From Multifurca ochricompacta (taxonomy: Eukaryota > Basidiomycota > Agaricomycetes > Russulales > Russulaceae): a DNA stretch of 64,000 bases. Below are positions 33,701 through 44,405 of the stretch, piece after piece. Each line of letters starts with the position of its first letter. The stretch's first letter is position 1. The stretch lies in NCBI GenBank assembly GCA_022496185.1, contig WTXG01000028.1:62001-126000 (forward strand), read 5' to 3'. Below the pieces are notes generated by a model. That model did no database searches. It saw nothing but the letters and a program-made list of their open reading frames with translations, and was not told the DNA's origin. The translations under genes and the position numbers were made by a program.

Positions 33701-35294
33701 TCATCCGCCCTCTCCTGAGCCAAACAAGTTGACAACCGCCTCGTTGGCGCCGCCGCCGCCATCCTCATGGATGACTCAGGCGAGACGACAAACCACTGGG
33801 TCCGGGGCACTGGGGGTGTGAAGTCAGACCTTGACTTATTCGCCCTCAGCCACACCATCCAATGGCTTCAGTTGTTCTTCCACGGCCGCACCCTGGCCCC
33901 TCACCTCATTATCACATGTTCATCTAGCTCGGCGTTGGTGGGTGTTACGCTCAGAGGGGCGTACGCAGTCAAGTGCGGGCGGCTAGGTCACAGAGACAAG
34001 GTCGGGACGATCTTGGGTCGATGCGGAAGACAATAAGTCCGACGCAAGGTCTACCAGAGTCACAGGCTCAGTGTACAAGTCACAGAGGACGAGTACCAAA
34101 GGGACGAGTTCGGGTGGTGAGACGCAAGGAAGGAAGTTAAAGGTCCACAAGGCTTCTGATTGACACAAAAGCTCAAGATGGGGAACATCTGAGCGAGACT
34201 AGCTAGGGTATATATACATGCTGGACTAGCTTAGTCATCAGGGTTCTTATCTGCCTATCTAGGCGCCTGTGGTTCTGGACGTGTGACTATGGAACCTTCC
34301 ATCAGAACCAGTGCCACCGTCTTCCCACGTCAACTAAGGTTCAGGGTCCTTCTGTACATGAGGCATCAAACCTTACTGTCACGTGATCTGCTTCTGTACC
34401 TCATGCCATATCTGTCTTCTGGACTTCGGCGTGGGACATCATGACTAAGCCGGCGATGTCCTTGCGGACCCCGCGTGGCTACTGTCACTGCTTGTGTGTC
34501 CCCACGTCTTGCCGTCTGTCGGGTACGCTGGGTAGGTCGTAACAGTGGGTCTGTGCTCACGCGACCCCCGACGCTTCACCGGTGACTTTATCTCCTGCCA
34601 TCGTGCTCTCGCTCAATTGCTTGCAGATCACCCCCTTACTGACATCACTTTCATGTGGTGTCCTCCCTCTCCTCGCTATCGCGCTTCGTCCACAGCCCCC
34701 AAGGCTGCGGACCGTGCGCGTTGGCTCCACCCTCTTCGGGACGTTGACGACCCCCCTTCCCCACTCCAGTGGCATGCCCTCTCCCACCTGCGTGCTTACG
34801 ACAATTGGCGGGATGAATGGCTTCGCTCGCGAGCTACTGACATGGAGACCCAGTCTGCCCATCGCGCGTACTCCATCTCCATTAGTGGTCCCCCTACTGG
34901 TGGCAACCACCCTCTTTGGGTAGCAGCGACAGCCAAGCGCAAAGACAACCCATTCACCTGCCACACAGTCTCCACTGCCTTCCAGCTGGCCACCGGCCAT
35001 GCTTTTATTGCAGAGTACCACAAGTGGTTCTTCTCTTCCCGTCCAGAGGCTGATCGCCTATGCCACTGCGACGGCACTACCCCTGCAACATTCAACCACA
35101 TTGCCCTAGACTGTCCATTACACACCCAAGCTCGGACGGAATGCAACATGGATCGCAGCTCACTTTTTGATGAGCTTACCTGGGTGGAGATCTTCAATCA
35201 CCGCACCTGCGTCACACAGTTCCTGGAGTTCATCCAGAAGTCGGGGGCTTTCTTCAAGCCCATTGCAGCACGGTGCCCGCGAGAACCCCCCTGA
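30747..35294 (+). pseudogene. LINE ORF2: endonuclease-RT-RNase H, interrupted
   Basis: The N-terminal exonuclease-endonuclease-phosphatase domain has LVHEPWFGR, VLAGDFNLHHPDW (about 31,200) and GSDHAGLRF (about 31,455). RT follows: STPGLSKLNWRILKWAW, AHRPISLL, TIGTPQGSLISP, and Y-V-D-N at 32,793-32,804 where the second catalytic Asp should be. Then come the thumb (RYLGFFF), an RNase H region near 33,750-33,940 and 34,545-34,700, and a C-terminal LCHCDGTTPATFNHIALDC zinc motif near 35,060. In-frame TGA codons lie at 31,896, 33,236 and 33,716, with a frameshift near 32,990. A solo LTR splits the RNase H domain. Confidence 0.85.
33943..34544 (+). mobile_element. solo LTR in LINE ORF2 (602 bp), TSD GTGGG
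   Basis: It starts TGTTACGCTCAG and ends GGTCGTAACA, with GTGGG at 33,938-33,942 and 34,545-34,549. It contains GTATATATAC near 34,207 as a TATA box. It is a different family from the G1 LTR. Removing it joins the LINE RNase H frame. Confidence 0.88.
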
Positions 35295-35559
35295 GGGCTC
35301 CCTTCTCCGCGCCTTGGACTTTGTAAGTTTCTCTTACTCTGAATGGTCTCTTTCTTGGACGGCCTCTCCATGTACTCTCTCCCCAGATTTTCTCTTCGAG
35401 TTTTCCACCTAGCCTGTCCCTAGTAGATACGGCATCTCCATGTACATTTCCACAGTAGTTACATTGTACCCTGATGTAGCTGCGCAATTGGGCTGAGTCC
35501 CGCAAGCGCATCAATAAACTCGAGTTCAAAAAAAAAAAAAAAAAATAGTAAAGACACAA

Positions 35560-35740
35560 TATATTATATATAGGGTTATGCAGAATTGATTTTATCACTT
35601 GTATCTAATTAATTGTGAACGTGTTTTGATCTTATCACTTGTATTATCTTAGATGTATATCTTTAGTATCTAATTAATTGTGAACGCATTTTTGATCTTA
35701 TCACTTAGATGTACATCCCAAGTATCTAATTAGTCCTTCC
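35560..35740 (+). repeat. short tandem repeats (about 75-bp units)
   Basis: About 2.5 copies of a unit containing GATCTTATCACTT, GTATCTAATTA and ATTGTGAACG lie just after the LINE tail. AT-rich and non-coding. Confidence 0.55.
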
Positions 35741-36099
35741 AGGAATGCTTAAAGTTGGTGTCTTTTGAGCCGTTTTCTGTACCTACAGTTGCCTGTACAT
35801 CAATGCATATAAATAAGTGATCCTTACAAGTTAAAATAATTACCTGTCTTGTAGTCCATGTACTCTGGCAACTACGAGTGACGTACTGGTATGCTTGAGA
35901 TTAGGGCTGCGCACCGTACCCGTACCTCACGGTATGGATGGGTCCGTAGTACGGTTGCCGTACCCATGCCATACCAAGCTCAAGTCAATGTCGAGACGGA
36001 TGGTGGACAGGTACGGAAAACGCCGTCCAAACCGTCAAAAAAACGGCCGTCGACGGCATTAGACGGCATGGACGGCACTGACTGAATGAGCTTTAATCT
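35741..36099. repeat. possible hAT-type MITE remnant and CGG/TACGG-rich stretch
   Basis: From about 35,903, TAGGGCTGCGCACCGTACC resembles the outer end of hAT-type elements and is followed by clustered TACGG/CCGTAC and GACGGC words. No matching opposite end or target duplication was found, so it is probably truncated. Confidence 0.3.
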
Positions 36100-36426
36100 T
36101 ATCATTAAGCCACCAAAACTCCCCCACTATAGAGTAGTATCTTTACCTATTTAGATAGCAGATAAGTGTTAGCTAAATATGGTAAAGATAAGAGATAAGA
36201 TAAACTAACTAATACTCACTTCAGTTTATGTGGTCAAAACTGAAGTGAACGCATGCAGAGTAGCAACATTTTATACTGCTCAGAGGAGCATGACAATAAG
36301 TAGAATAAATATAGTTATTTAAATGTGACAAGACAGAAAGAATGTGTTGTGTGCAATGTCTCTGAATCAATGATCTGACACACTTTAGATTATCTTATCA
36401 TAATCATAAGATCAGGAGCCCCAACA
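36100..36426 (-). mobile_element. reversed LTR fragment
   Basis: On the minus strand it starts TGTTGGGGCTCCTGATC at 36,426. It shares the GTGGTCAAAACTGAAGTGAACGC motif with the LTR at 15.2-15.6 kb and the CCTATTTAGATAG type of element seen in the TGTTGAG LTRs. The other terminus and a target duplication could not be fixed. Confidence 0.45.
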
Positions 36427-36545
36427 ATCCTGTCGCTACTGGCCCATCTCAACAGCAGGTACGCTTCCTGTTGACACAGTCAGGTGTCGCACAATGCAAC
36501 TCTGCATGACCTCATATAGGAGGTTGTGTACCACTATGAACCTGA

Positions 36546-36621
36546 GGCTGTGTAGCTCAGTGGTTTAGAGCACTGGACCCGGCTTGTCCAGAGGTCTTGG
36601 GTTCAATCCCCAATGTGGCCA
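36546..36621 (+). repeat. tRNA-derived SINE head or tRNA pseudogene
   Basis: GGCTGTGTAGCTCAGTGG contains an A box (TAGCTCAGTGG), and GGGTTCAATCCCC a B box at normal spacing. The T arm (TTGGG/CCCAA) and D arm (GCTC/GAGC) pair. The anticodon hairpin needs a six-pair stem and its loop lacks U33, and the acceptor stem is mostly G.U pairs, so a working tRNA is unlikely. RNA polymerase III could still transcribe it. Confidence 0.55.
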
Positions 36622-36958
36622 TTTCTTTTCTGGTGTGTGAGCCAGGGTCCTGTTTAAGGTCCCTTGATCGGGGTGCGTGTTTAGCCAACACTTCCAATTT
36701 TCAAGAAGTAACCATTATTAAAATTTAATCCAAAGAACAAGGACAATGCTCAATTTTCTGTTGACCGCTGGGAAATGAGGGTGAGATCACTGCATTAAGG
36801 AGGCCCATCATGGATCTTCAAACACGAAACAGCTCCTAACGTCACAAATGACCCGTGAGTGAGAATGGATCCATAGTGCATGTTGTCAAATCCCATATAT
36901 ATTTCCTTTAAGCTGCCGTTCTCGACAGACGTGTTTATATGACACGAGTCCTGTTTCA
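36622..36958. other. intergenic, nothing definite
   Basis: Possibly the body of the SINE-like unit (first about 80 bp) and then the 3' flank of the MFS gene. No ORF support. Confidence 0.35.
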
Positions 36959-38734
36959 CTACTTGCCCTTGTCGTTATAATTCCAGGTCTCCTTCGGAAG
37001 CTGTACGGCTACATGTAACCCAAGGTATACGAAGAAAAGCAGCACCACATAAACAAAGTTCCCTCCCAGGATGTTGTTCTCTAATGAGAAGGCAAATAGT
37101 GACGCCGCAATGGCCGGTCCCACAGCGCGCTGGATCGAGACAACTGTTTGGGCGAGTCCGTTCGTGGCGCCGAGGGACCGCTTGTTCGGTGCCGCGGTAG
37201 AAATATACATGAACACCGAGCCTGATAGCATCCACGTTTCAGCATTACTCAAACCAGGGATACCGAGAAACTTACTGAATCCCATGTCGGAGAAGGATAT
37301 CAATAGAAGCTGCAGTATGATGAAAGGCCCTACCACAGCATTGACGCCGCGCACAACCAAGTTCTCCAATGGGAACAAGAGATAAATCACAGCGAACACG
37401 GCGGCGCTGATGATGATGACGCGGCGTGGACCCAAATGTCCAACAATGTGTGGGAAGAAGACGAATTGGAAGATGGCGCTCGTGAACCCGTACCCGGACA
37501 TCCAGAGACCGATGGATGCCGGGCTCAAGTTGAGTCCGCCCAGTTCGATGGGTGTTGACCAGATGAGGGGAATGAGGGCAACTGCGGCGATGTCAAGCAA
37601 TGCGAGAATTGCGTAATTGGCAATACAGATCACAACTGGTCTCGTAAGCAGGGAGCGCAGCGGTAGCGGCTGCTCAGTGTCCTCCGGCGATGGGTCTGGG
37701 GTATTTCCTGTTCCTTCCCCCACTCCGTCCGAATCAACCTCAGTGGCCTGGAGCCCTGACTTTCGATCGACAGTCTTGGTGACAATCAACCGCGCACATC
37801 TTAAGAACACGTGAAGAGCCTACCTCTTCTAAAAATACTGCGGTAATGACAAACTGAAGGACGGCAAAGGCGGCTACCACTAGACATGGTAGGAAGTACG
37901 GGTACTCGGCCCAGAAAGGGTGTGAAAAGGCGTCTGGCCAGCGGTCTTGTGGCCGCGCAAAAATTCCACCTATGAAAGACCTGAGGGTGCCAATTATTAG
38001 CAAATCAAGAAACGAGGGGAAATGAAATGGACGGTCAAACCCTAAGATCTGCCCGATCGCCCCAGCCAAAGGCATCATCGAAAATCCTCGAGCCACGTTC
38101 GTTTTATCAGTGAGCTCTGCCAACATGCTCTTCGTAACCCCAATGTTCCCATTTAGTGCCCCATTCAAGAAGCGGCTGTGACCACCGAGTTCAGCGAATG
38201 GAATGGGGAACTCTCGGGAATCTGCGGGGCACGTACCAAACTACAAGTGCCCAGAAAGAGCGCGAGAGTCCAAAAAGTGTTATGGAGACGATGGTACCAA
38301 GAAGTCCAGATAGAAGGATGGGCTTGCGCCCGACGCGGTCTGAAAGACGATTCCACTGGAGTACAGTGACCGCCTCTGCCGCGAAATACAAGGAAAGCTG
38401 CGATGCTGCTCAGTATGCTTCACTAGTTGGACACATAAGGGACCCACTATGATCCCGGTGTAATACCCCACCCTCCTACTGTCACCGCTAACGATCGGAA
38501 GTTCGCTGATGAGCTGGAGACGACGTTATCAACATTATATACAAGTCTAACAATTGTCATCACCTGGTTGATGTAAGGGCTGATGGAGTTAAGCGCAGTT
38601 GTCTCAGCGATCCGCTCCAACAGGACGATCAAAACTTGAAGCGTGGGCAGCGGAGTTGGCCTCTGCGGTACGTCGTCATGCGGTAGAATTGGGGTTTCTT
38701 CATCTACTGGGTCTTCTGATCTTGTAAGAGACAT
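36959..38734 (-). CDS. MFS transporter, ZIF-like/DHA1-type subfamily (copy 2)
   Basis: Minus-strand gene from ATG 38,734 (MSLTRSEDPVDEETPIL) to the stop at 36,959. Splice-consistent parts: SPYINQ joins LISELPIVSGDSRR through an intron ending CGTCTCCAG; YYTGII then joins LSLYFAAEAVTVLQW after a 50-nt intron. The motif A region is WNRLSDRVGRKPILL. The middle has GALNGNIGVTKSMLAEL and RPQDRWPDAFSHPFWAEYPYF. A cytosolic loop rich in Pro/Asp/Glu (EGTGNTPDPSPEDTEQ) precedes the last six helices (LALLDIAAVALIPLIW, IGLWMSGYGFTSAIFQ, APNKRSLGATNGLAQTVV). It is a 12-helix proton-coupled transporter with unknown substrate. Paralogue of the gene at 11-12.8 kb and better preserved. It is divergent from the CHAT gene. 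Confidence 0.8.
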
Positions 38735-39214
38735 CTGTACGGTGCTGATAGATAGAAGGATATGTGTTTCTAATAGCTACGTCCACAAACACTTCCTAAT
38801 ATTGATAACTCCGATACCGGAGATGCCGGCCCGGACTCACTATCACATTTACAGCGTATTCTAATAAGGTAGACTACCGCATTGTTTAGAACCACAAAGA
38901 CTGAGCTATTCGCTTTATATTATAGTCTCCCACACCTTTATCTTTAGAGCTTCGACATTCTGCGAGTGATGGAGTAGGCGAGAGCGAACCACTGGTCTTC
39001 CTGTATTATATAAGCGTTGGAAACTTAAGGCCTTGACCCCCGTGACGCTCGCATCTATCTAGACCATCAGATAGATAAGTCAAAAGCGCCCATAGCTTAT
39101 AAGCTAGTGCTTCAAAGCTATGCAAATGCAAATATCACCGCCACTGCCATGAGGCTCAATTTAATGCGAGCCCCACCCTGAATTTCTTGAATCCTCTCCA
39201 ACCCTAGAGAACCT
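38735..39214. promoter_or_regulatory. divergent intergenic promoter region, MFS / CHAT genes
   Basis: 480 bp separate the start codons of the minus-strand transporter and the plus-strand CHAT gene. TATA-like TTATATTATAG (about 38,915) and TATTATATAAGCG (about 39,003) are visible. No repeat was recognised. Confidence 0.4.
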
Positions 39215-42200
39215 ATGGCTTTCTTCTTGCTTTTCCCTCCAGAGAGTACGGGCCAATCGTTGGGTACGTCCCAATTTTATTGACCTGTTGTTCCTGCACC
39301 CCATCTTTTTCACAGATTCTATTCCCGAAATTGATAAATGCGTCACTCTGCTTGAACATAATCTATCATCGTTCCCTCGATCTTATCCTCTGCGCCCCCG
39401 CTGGCTCGCAGATCTAGCTACTGCGCGATACACGCGCTACAATTTGTCGGATCAGAAGGAAGACTTGGACAGGCATATCCTTCACCTTACAGAGTTGATC
39501 CTTCTTCCATATCCTTCCCGGTTTGGACTTCATGTCAACATCGTCGATGTCTTCCACCGCCTCGCGGATGCTCTTTTTTCTCGCTATCACCGTTATCACC
39601 AGAAATCGAACCGAACCGAAGATATCGAGTCTTCAATCAAATACCATCGTTTTTCCCGGGAGTTGCCACTGGAGGCCTTTGGCATTCCGATAAACGACGT
39701 TACAGAAACACTTGTCCTGGCCCTGGGCTCCTACGCGCGGTCAGGCAATGGTAACGCTCTCCAGAGTATTGAGGAGATGCTAGCACTCTGCCGCGAACTC
39801 CTCGCCTCGCGTGATTCGGAATACTACCCTACCAATCCTCTCGTTGTTTTGAGCATATCAGTTGCTACCGAATACTCTCGAAGCCAAAATGTGGATCCAT
39901 TAGACCGGGTCATCGAATTCTTGCGAGAGGCGGTGATGGCGTGTCCTCCGGGATTGCCACAGATTCCCCTGTCTCTGGTTCGCGTTCTCAACGTTCGCAT
40001 CGCTCTGGCGGCCAACTGTGGTGCCGATCTCGAAGAAGCTCTAACCCTCCTTACCAGAGTCGTCTCCTCAGACACTCTGGACGATAGCTACATGCTGAGT
40101 CTGGTGCGGTCTCAAGCGTTCACCTTGGCCGCAGGAATCACGTCCCTCCGTACCGGCGAGTATCCGAGCGCCGAAAATCTGGAAAGGGCGATCGCCCTTT
40201 GTCGTTCGTGCCTCGACGGAACATCTAGAGACAGCAGTGAAATCGGAGACAGGGGCCGTTCTATGATTGTTATGCTACTGGAAGCGTGCTTGAAGATACG
40301 CTTCCAATATTTCGGCTTAACAGACTCTCTTCAACAAGCAGAATCATGTGCTTCGGAGATGGATAGTCTTCTATTATCCCAGGATCCGTTCATTACGAAC
40401 ATTTATGAATCGGCAAGCGGAAAGCGGGTTTATTCTATAGAGGAGATAGAGCTTAAAATCCAATATCTTCAAGGACATCTCTCCGGGGCGCAGGAGACAT
40501 CCAGGAGTTGGCATTGTGCTACGGGTCTCGGGAATTGGTGTAAAAAGAAATTTCTTATCACCGGAGATATGACCGACCTTGAAGAGTCTATCAACTATTA
40601 CCGAATGGCACTTTCATCATTTCCCGTGGACAAACGATCGGCATCCTCCTCTTGCCTCGTGTTAGGTGAACTTCTTCTTAGAGCATTCGATCGCAGCAAC
40701 GGGGTTGAATATCTTGAAGAGTCTATTTCTATACACCGTCGTATTCTCGAAATGCAAGCTTCACGGGATACCTGCTTTCAGGCGCTCGGTCGTCTTTCTC
40801 TGTGTTTGTTCTTCCGCTGGTTGTTGTTCAGCCTCGCGCAGGACCTAGATGAGTCTATGGACTTATTCAGCACGGCCGTCAGCGATCAATACGCAACGGT
40901 GTATGACAGACTGGAGATCGCTTGCAAGTGGGCATCAGGTTCGCGGGTTTCTGGTCACCACTCCACCATGTCCGCATATCAAAACGCGATGTCATTGCTG
41001 CAAAATTGTCTCGTTTTCGCGCCAACCATCGAAACGCAACACCACCGTTTGGTCGCGACGAGGTGGATGTCCAGGATACCGTTGGAGTACGCGTCGTACT
41101 TGATCAGCGTTGGTCGAGTAGAACAGGCCATCGAGGCCCTCGAACAAGGGAGAGCATTGCTTTGGTCTGAAATGCGTGGTCTTCGCACATCCATTGACCA
41201 GCTTCGCGAAAAAAAACCCGAGTTGGCCCTCCGATTTGCGAAGGTCAACCAAGACCTCGAGGCTCTCACCACGTCTATCTCACGCTCGCAAAGTGAGACT
41301 GTAGAAGTGGGAGAAGGCGCAAAGGATGGCGAATGGTTTGACGCATTCGGCCGCACCCTCAACGAGCAGCGGAAACTTTTAGAAGAACGCGACGGACTCA
41401 TTTCGCGGATCCAAGAGTTACCCGGGCTTCAGGACTTTTCGAAGACGCTTTCATACGACGCTCTTCGTGACGCAGCTTCACGCGGACCAGTTATCATCAT
41501 CAACCACTGCAAATGGCGTTCTGACATCCTTATCCTCCTTCATAACTCACCACCTTCCTTCGTCCCCACTCCCGATGATTTCTATGCCCGCGCGACGAAA
41601 TTGAAGGATAATCTATTGGAGACACGAAATAAGTATTCTCCTGGTTCCAGGAAATACGACGACGCTCTGCGATCCACTCTCAATGACCTGTATACGCTTG
41701 TAGGCAGACCGGTGATCGAAAAACTGCGCGAGTTGAAAGTACCCGACCAATCCCGGGTTTGGTGGTGCCCAACATCGGTATTCTGCTCTCTCCCTCTCCA
41801 CGCGATGGGCCCCATTCCGTCAGACGATGGAGTCGAACAATATTTCTCGGACATATATGTTTCTTCATATACCCCCACACTCTCCGCGCTCATTCAGTCC
41901 CGTGGACCTAAAGTGCCGACGTCGGATGACCCATCTCTGCTCCTTGTTGGGAGACCTAACGATGGTCTCCCCGCGGTATGGAAGGAGATAAACGCTATTC
42001 GGACGCACCTGGGACAATCGGCGCACTGTCTCGTCAATGAGGACGCGACCTTGGAGGCCGTAAAGGAAGGTCTTCAACGCCATCGATTTGCTCACTTTGC
42101 GTGTCATGGAAATCTGGAGGCGGGAAAGCCGTTCGACGCATGGTTCAAGCTCGAAGGGGATGACCGCCTGACGTTGCTTGACATCGTACGGTCCCATCTT

Positions 42201-42518
42201 CCGGACGCCGAGTTCGCCTTTCTCTCGGTCTGTCACGCGGCGGAGCTGACGGACGAAAGCATCGCCGACGAGGCACTGCATCTTGCCGCCGCAATGCAAT
42301 ATTGTGGGTTTCGAAGTGTGGTCGGCACGATGTGGGCTGTGGCCGACGACGATGGACCGGAACTAGCGAAACATTTCTACAGGTCGATGTTCGGTGGGGA
42401 AAAGGCGCATTCGTACAAGAGGTCGGCGAGGTCACTTCGGAATGCGGTACAGAAGCTGAGGAGGAAGAGGGAAATGAAGCTGGAGCGTTGGGTAAACTTT
42501 GTACACTATGGCGCCTGA
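39215..42518 (+). CDS. TPR-CHAT protein (caspase-like CHAT protease domain)
   Basis: Exon 1 (39,215-39,263) and exon 2 (39,316-42,518) give an intact 1083-residue protein; the splice restores the frame that otherwise starts at 39,288. The first about 650 residues are tetratricopeptide-like helical repeats (LEHNLSSFPRSYPLRPRW, LEESINYYRMALSSFP, LEESISIHRRILEM, VEQAIEALEQGRALLWSE). A coiled coil follows (about 650-710), then the C-terminal CHAT domain, a clan CD cysteine-peptidase relative. The His motif is HFACHGNLE (about residue 955) and the Cys motif LSVCHAAE (about 1005), so the catalytic dyad is present. The terminal WVNFVHYGA matches the end typical of fungal CHAT proteins. Family members are implicated in programmed proteolysis and cell death; in bacteria TPR-CHAT is the Craspase protease. 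The target here is unknown. One large exon and no defects suggest it is functional. Confidence 0.85.
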
Positions 42519-42715
42519 TGGCAAATGAGTCGCCTCCCTGGTATTGACAAGCATGAGGTAAACTTTATGGTGGGCAGGACAGTGCCTGGGAAAGGGCTGA
42601 GCAGCTCAACTGGGGAGGGGGAAGGCACACGTCTCTTCTGGAAACAAGGCCAACCTGTACGTTGCGGAAGTGAATGGCTTTGGTTTGGATTATATAATGC
42701 ACCCTGGGGACTGGA
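42519..42715. other. 3' flank of the CHAT gene
   Basis: Short non-coding stretch before the foldback element; contains a TATATAATG word at 42,690. Nothing else recognised. Confidence 0.35.
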
Positions 42716-43018
42716 TGCAATTCACCCAGCAGTTTGACGAATCACGTGATGTAAAGTAAACAACAGTAAATTCTGTTGAACCAAGATAGTGGTACAGAGG
42801 TTCCGGGATAGCAGTTTGACACGTGATGTAGAGTAAACAATGGCAAATTTTGTTGAACCAAGATACCGGTACAGAGAGCTCACCCAACTCTCCCCCACCA
42901 CTGACATCACTAAAGTGGTAATCTTGTCACACAATTGTGGTTTGTAATAATATTTATTTTAAAAAGGAAGTTATCGTTGAATATTTATTTTAAAAAGGAA
43001 AGTTATCAACGAAATACC

Positions 43019-43328
43019 TTTTTTTTTTGGGAATCGACTTTATAACGCGCGTCAAGGCTTTGCCTAAGTGCAATACCATTACAAATCAGTTAGAATAAGA
43101 TCAGATAAGGATTAGATAAGAACTTTGGCATTCTCACACGTTCTCGCTAGCCTCAAGAATGAGCCACCCTCTTGTTCCAGCACTTGGAACATACAGTGGT
43201 CCCGGAATTGGACCTGGTGCTTCTTTTTCTCACTCTCATAAACTCCTTGGGCCTTCTTGTTTTTCCTATCTTGCTTTTGAGAGTGGTCACAAGTCTTGTG
43301 CAGCAAGTGTAAAGGTACAAAGACTAGG
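43019..43328 (-). mobile_element. LINE 3'-end fragment, reversed
   Basis: Poly(T) then GGGAATCGACTTTATAACGCGC and CAAGGCTTTGCC, the reversed 3'-end pattern of the LINE family. It lies in the core of the foldback element and is followed directly by a second such end. Confidence 0.5.
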
Positions 43329-43830
43329 GGTTTTTTTTTTGAAATCAATTTTATTTGCACTTCAGGGCCTTGCCCAAATCACACAGCTACTACCAGTACA
43401 TAGTAACTACTGTTGTGAACATGAGAGAACCACCATGTGCAAAACCTCTTGGTAGAGGGAAACAAGAGAGACAGTGTGTAATAGAGAAGGAGTGGAGAGG
43501 GGAACAGAGCCTGTGTGTTGGAGAAGAAAAGCAAACTTACCCATACTACCCAATGTCACCAACTCAGACTCTTAATCCAGCTTGCAAGGTCATTTTGCCA
43601 AAGGAGGCCTTGTGAAGGCCCACATGTCCTGGATAAAGGTGAGCAAATCCTCAAGGTAAGGTTTGCAAGTGAAGAGTATGTGCCATGGAGGTTGGTCAAG
43701 TTCTAGAGCCCAGTCAGGCAGGAATTGGAGAGGGGCTAGTAGAGGAGCGTGTGAAGGAAGGTGAGGGGGGTGAGGTCGTTGCATGAGCAGAACCGGTCTT
43801 TCATCAGGTTTGAAAACGTTGTCTACATGT
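43329..43830 (-). mobile_element. second LINE 3'-end fragment, reversed
   Basis: Poly(T) followed by GAAATCAATTTTATTTGCAC and TTCAGGGCCTTGCCCAAAT, close to the fragment at 14.6 kb. The adjoining DNA to about 43.8 kb may be its 3'-proximal body; the minus strand reads FTCKPYLEDLLTFIQD in one frame. No complete domain. Confidence 0.45.
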
Positions 43831-44121
43831 CACATGACTTTGATTTGTAACGACTTTTTGTTGATCAATGATAACTTTCCTTTTTAAAATAAATATTATT
43901 ACAAATCATGGTCGTGTGACAAGACTACCACTTTGGGGATGTCAGTGGTGGTGGGTGAGCTCTCTGTCTCTGTACCGGTATCTTGGTTCAACAAAAATTG
44001 CCGTTGTTTACTCTACATCACGTGTCAAACCGCTATCCCGGAACCTCTGTATGGCTTCAACAGAATTTACTGTTGTTTACTTTACATCACGTGATTTGTC
44101 AAACTGCTGGGTGAATTGCAT

Positions 44122-44405
44122 TCACTCACCCTGGGGACTCTCACTAGATTCACTGGTTCACACATAACCTAGTGAGATCCTCTATTCATTAGGAATACCA
44201 TATGCCCAACTAGGATGTGTAAGGAAACCACACCGACTCATCTGTGACGAAACCACACTACACTTCTGGAGGGAATAGACTATAGATAGGGGGTACCGGT
44301 GTTAGTCTGGTATGGTGAGCTGAATTTGCCAGTATGGTTGGCGATAGCATGGAAATTGACCTAAGAGCAGAGTGAGCACGAATATGAGTATAAGCAATTG
44401 CTAAG
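44122..44405. other. intergenic, nothing recognised
   Basis: No ORF, repeat partner or promoter motif that I can support. Confidence 0.35.

Larger units (their letters stand above)
30261..35545 (+). mobile_element. LINE (non-LTR retrotransposon) with endonuclease, RT and RNase H
   Basis: Two overlapping ORFs are followed by a 3' UTR (AATAAA at about 35,514) and a poly(A) tail (about 35,527-35,545). The left edge abuts the G1 3' LTR, so the true 5' end may be missing. APE-type endonuclease plus RT plus RNase H plus a terminal CCHC-like motif suggest a Tad/I-type fungal LINE. It is inactivated by stops and by a solo LTR at 33,943-34,544. Shortened 3' ends of related elements lie reversed at 14.6, 43.0 and 43.3 kb. 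Confidence 0.85.
42716..44121. mobile_element. foldback-type element with about 260-300 bp inverted arms
   Basis: The left arm (42,716 to about 43,018) starts TGCAATTCACCCAGCAGTTTG. The right arm (about 43,862-44,121) is its reverse complement, ending CTGCTGGGTGAATTGCA. Matching landmarks in both arms include CACGTGATGTAAAGTAAACAA, GGTTCAACAAAA or its complement, ACCGGTA, GACATC..CCACCAC, and AATAAATATT followed by TTTTTAAAA. The core holds two reversed LINE 3' ends. No transposase is seen and the target duplication is unclear. Confidence 0.7.

Noticed and set aside
36546..36621. Functional tRNA gene
   Set aside because: The anticodon loop lacks U33, needs a non-standard stem, and the acceptor stem is mostly wobble pairs; called SINE or pseudogene instead.
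42302..42547. Overlapping +1 ORF at the end of the CHAT gene
   Set aside because: A shadow frame of the CHAT coding region, whose own frame carries the conserved motifs.
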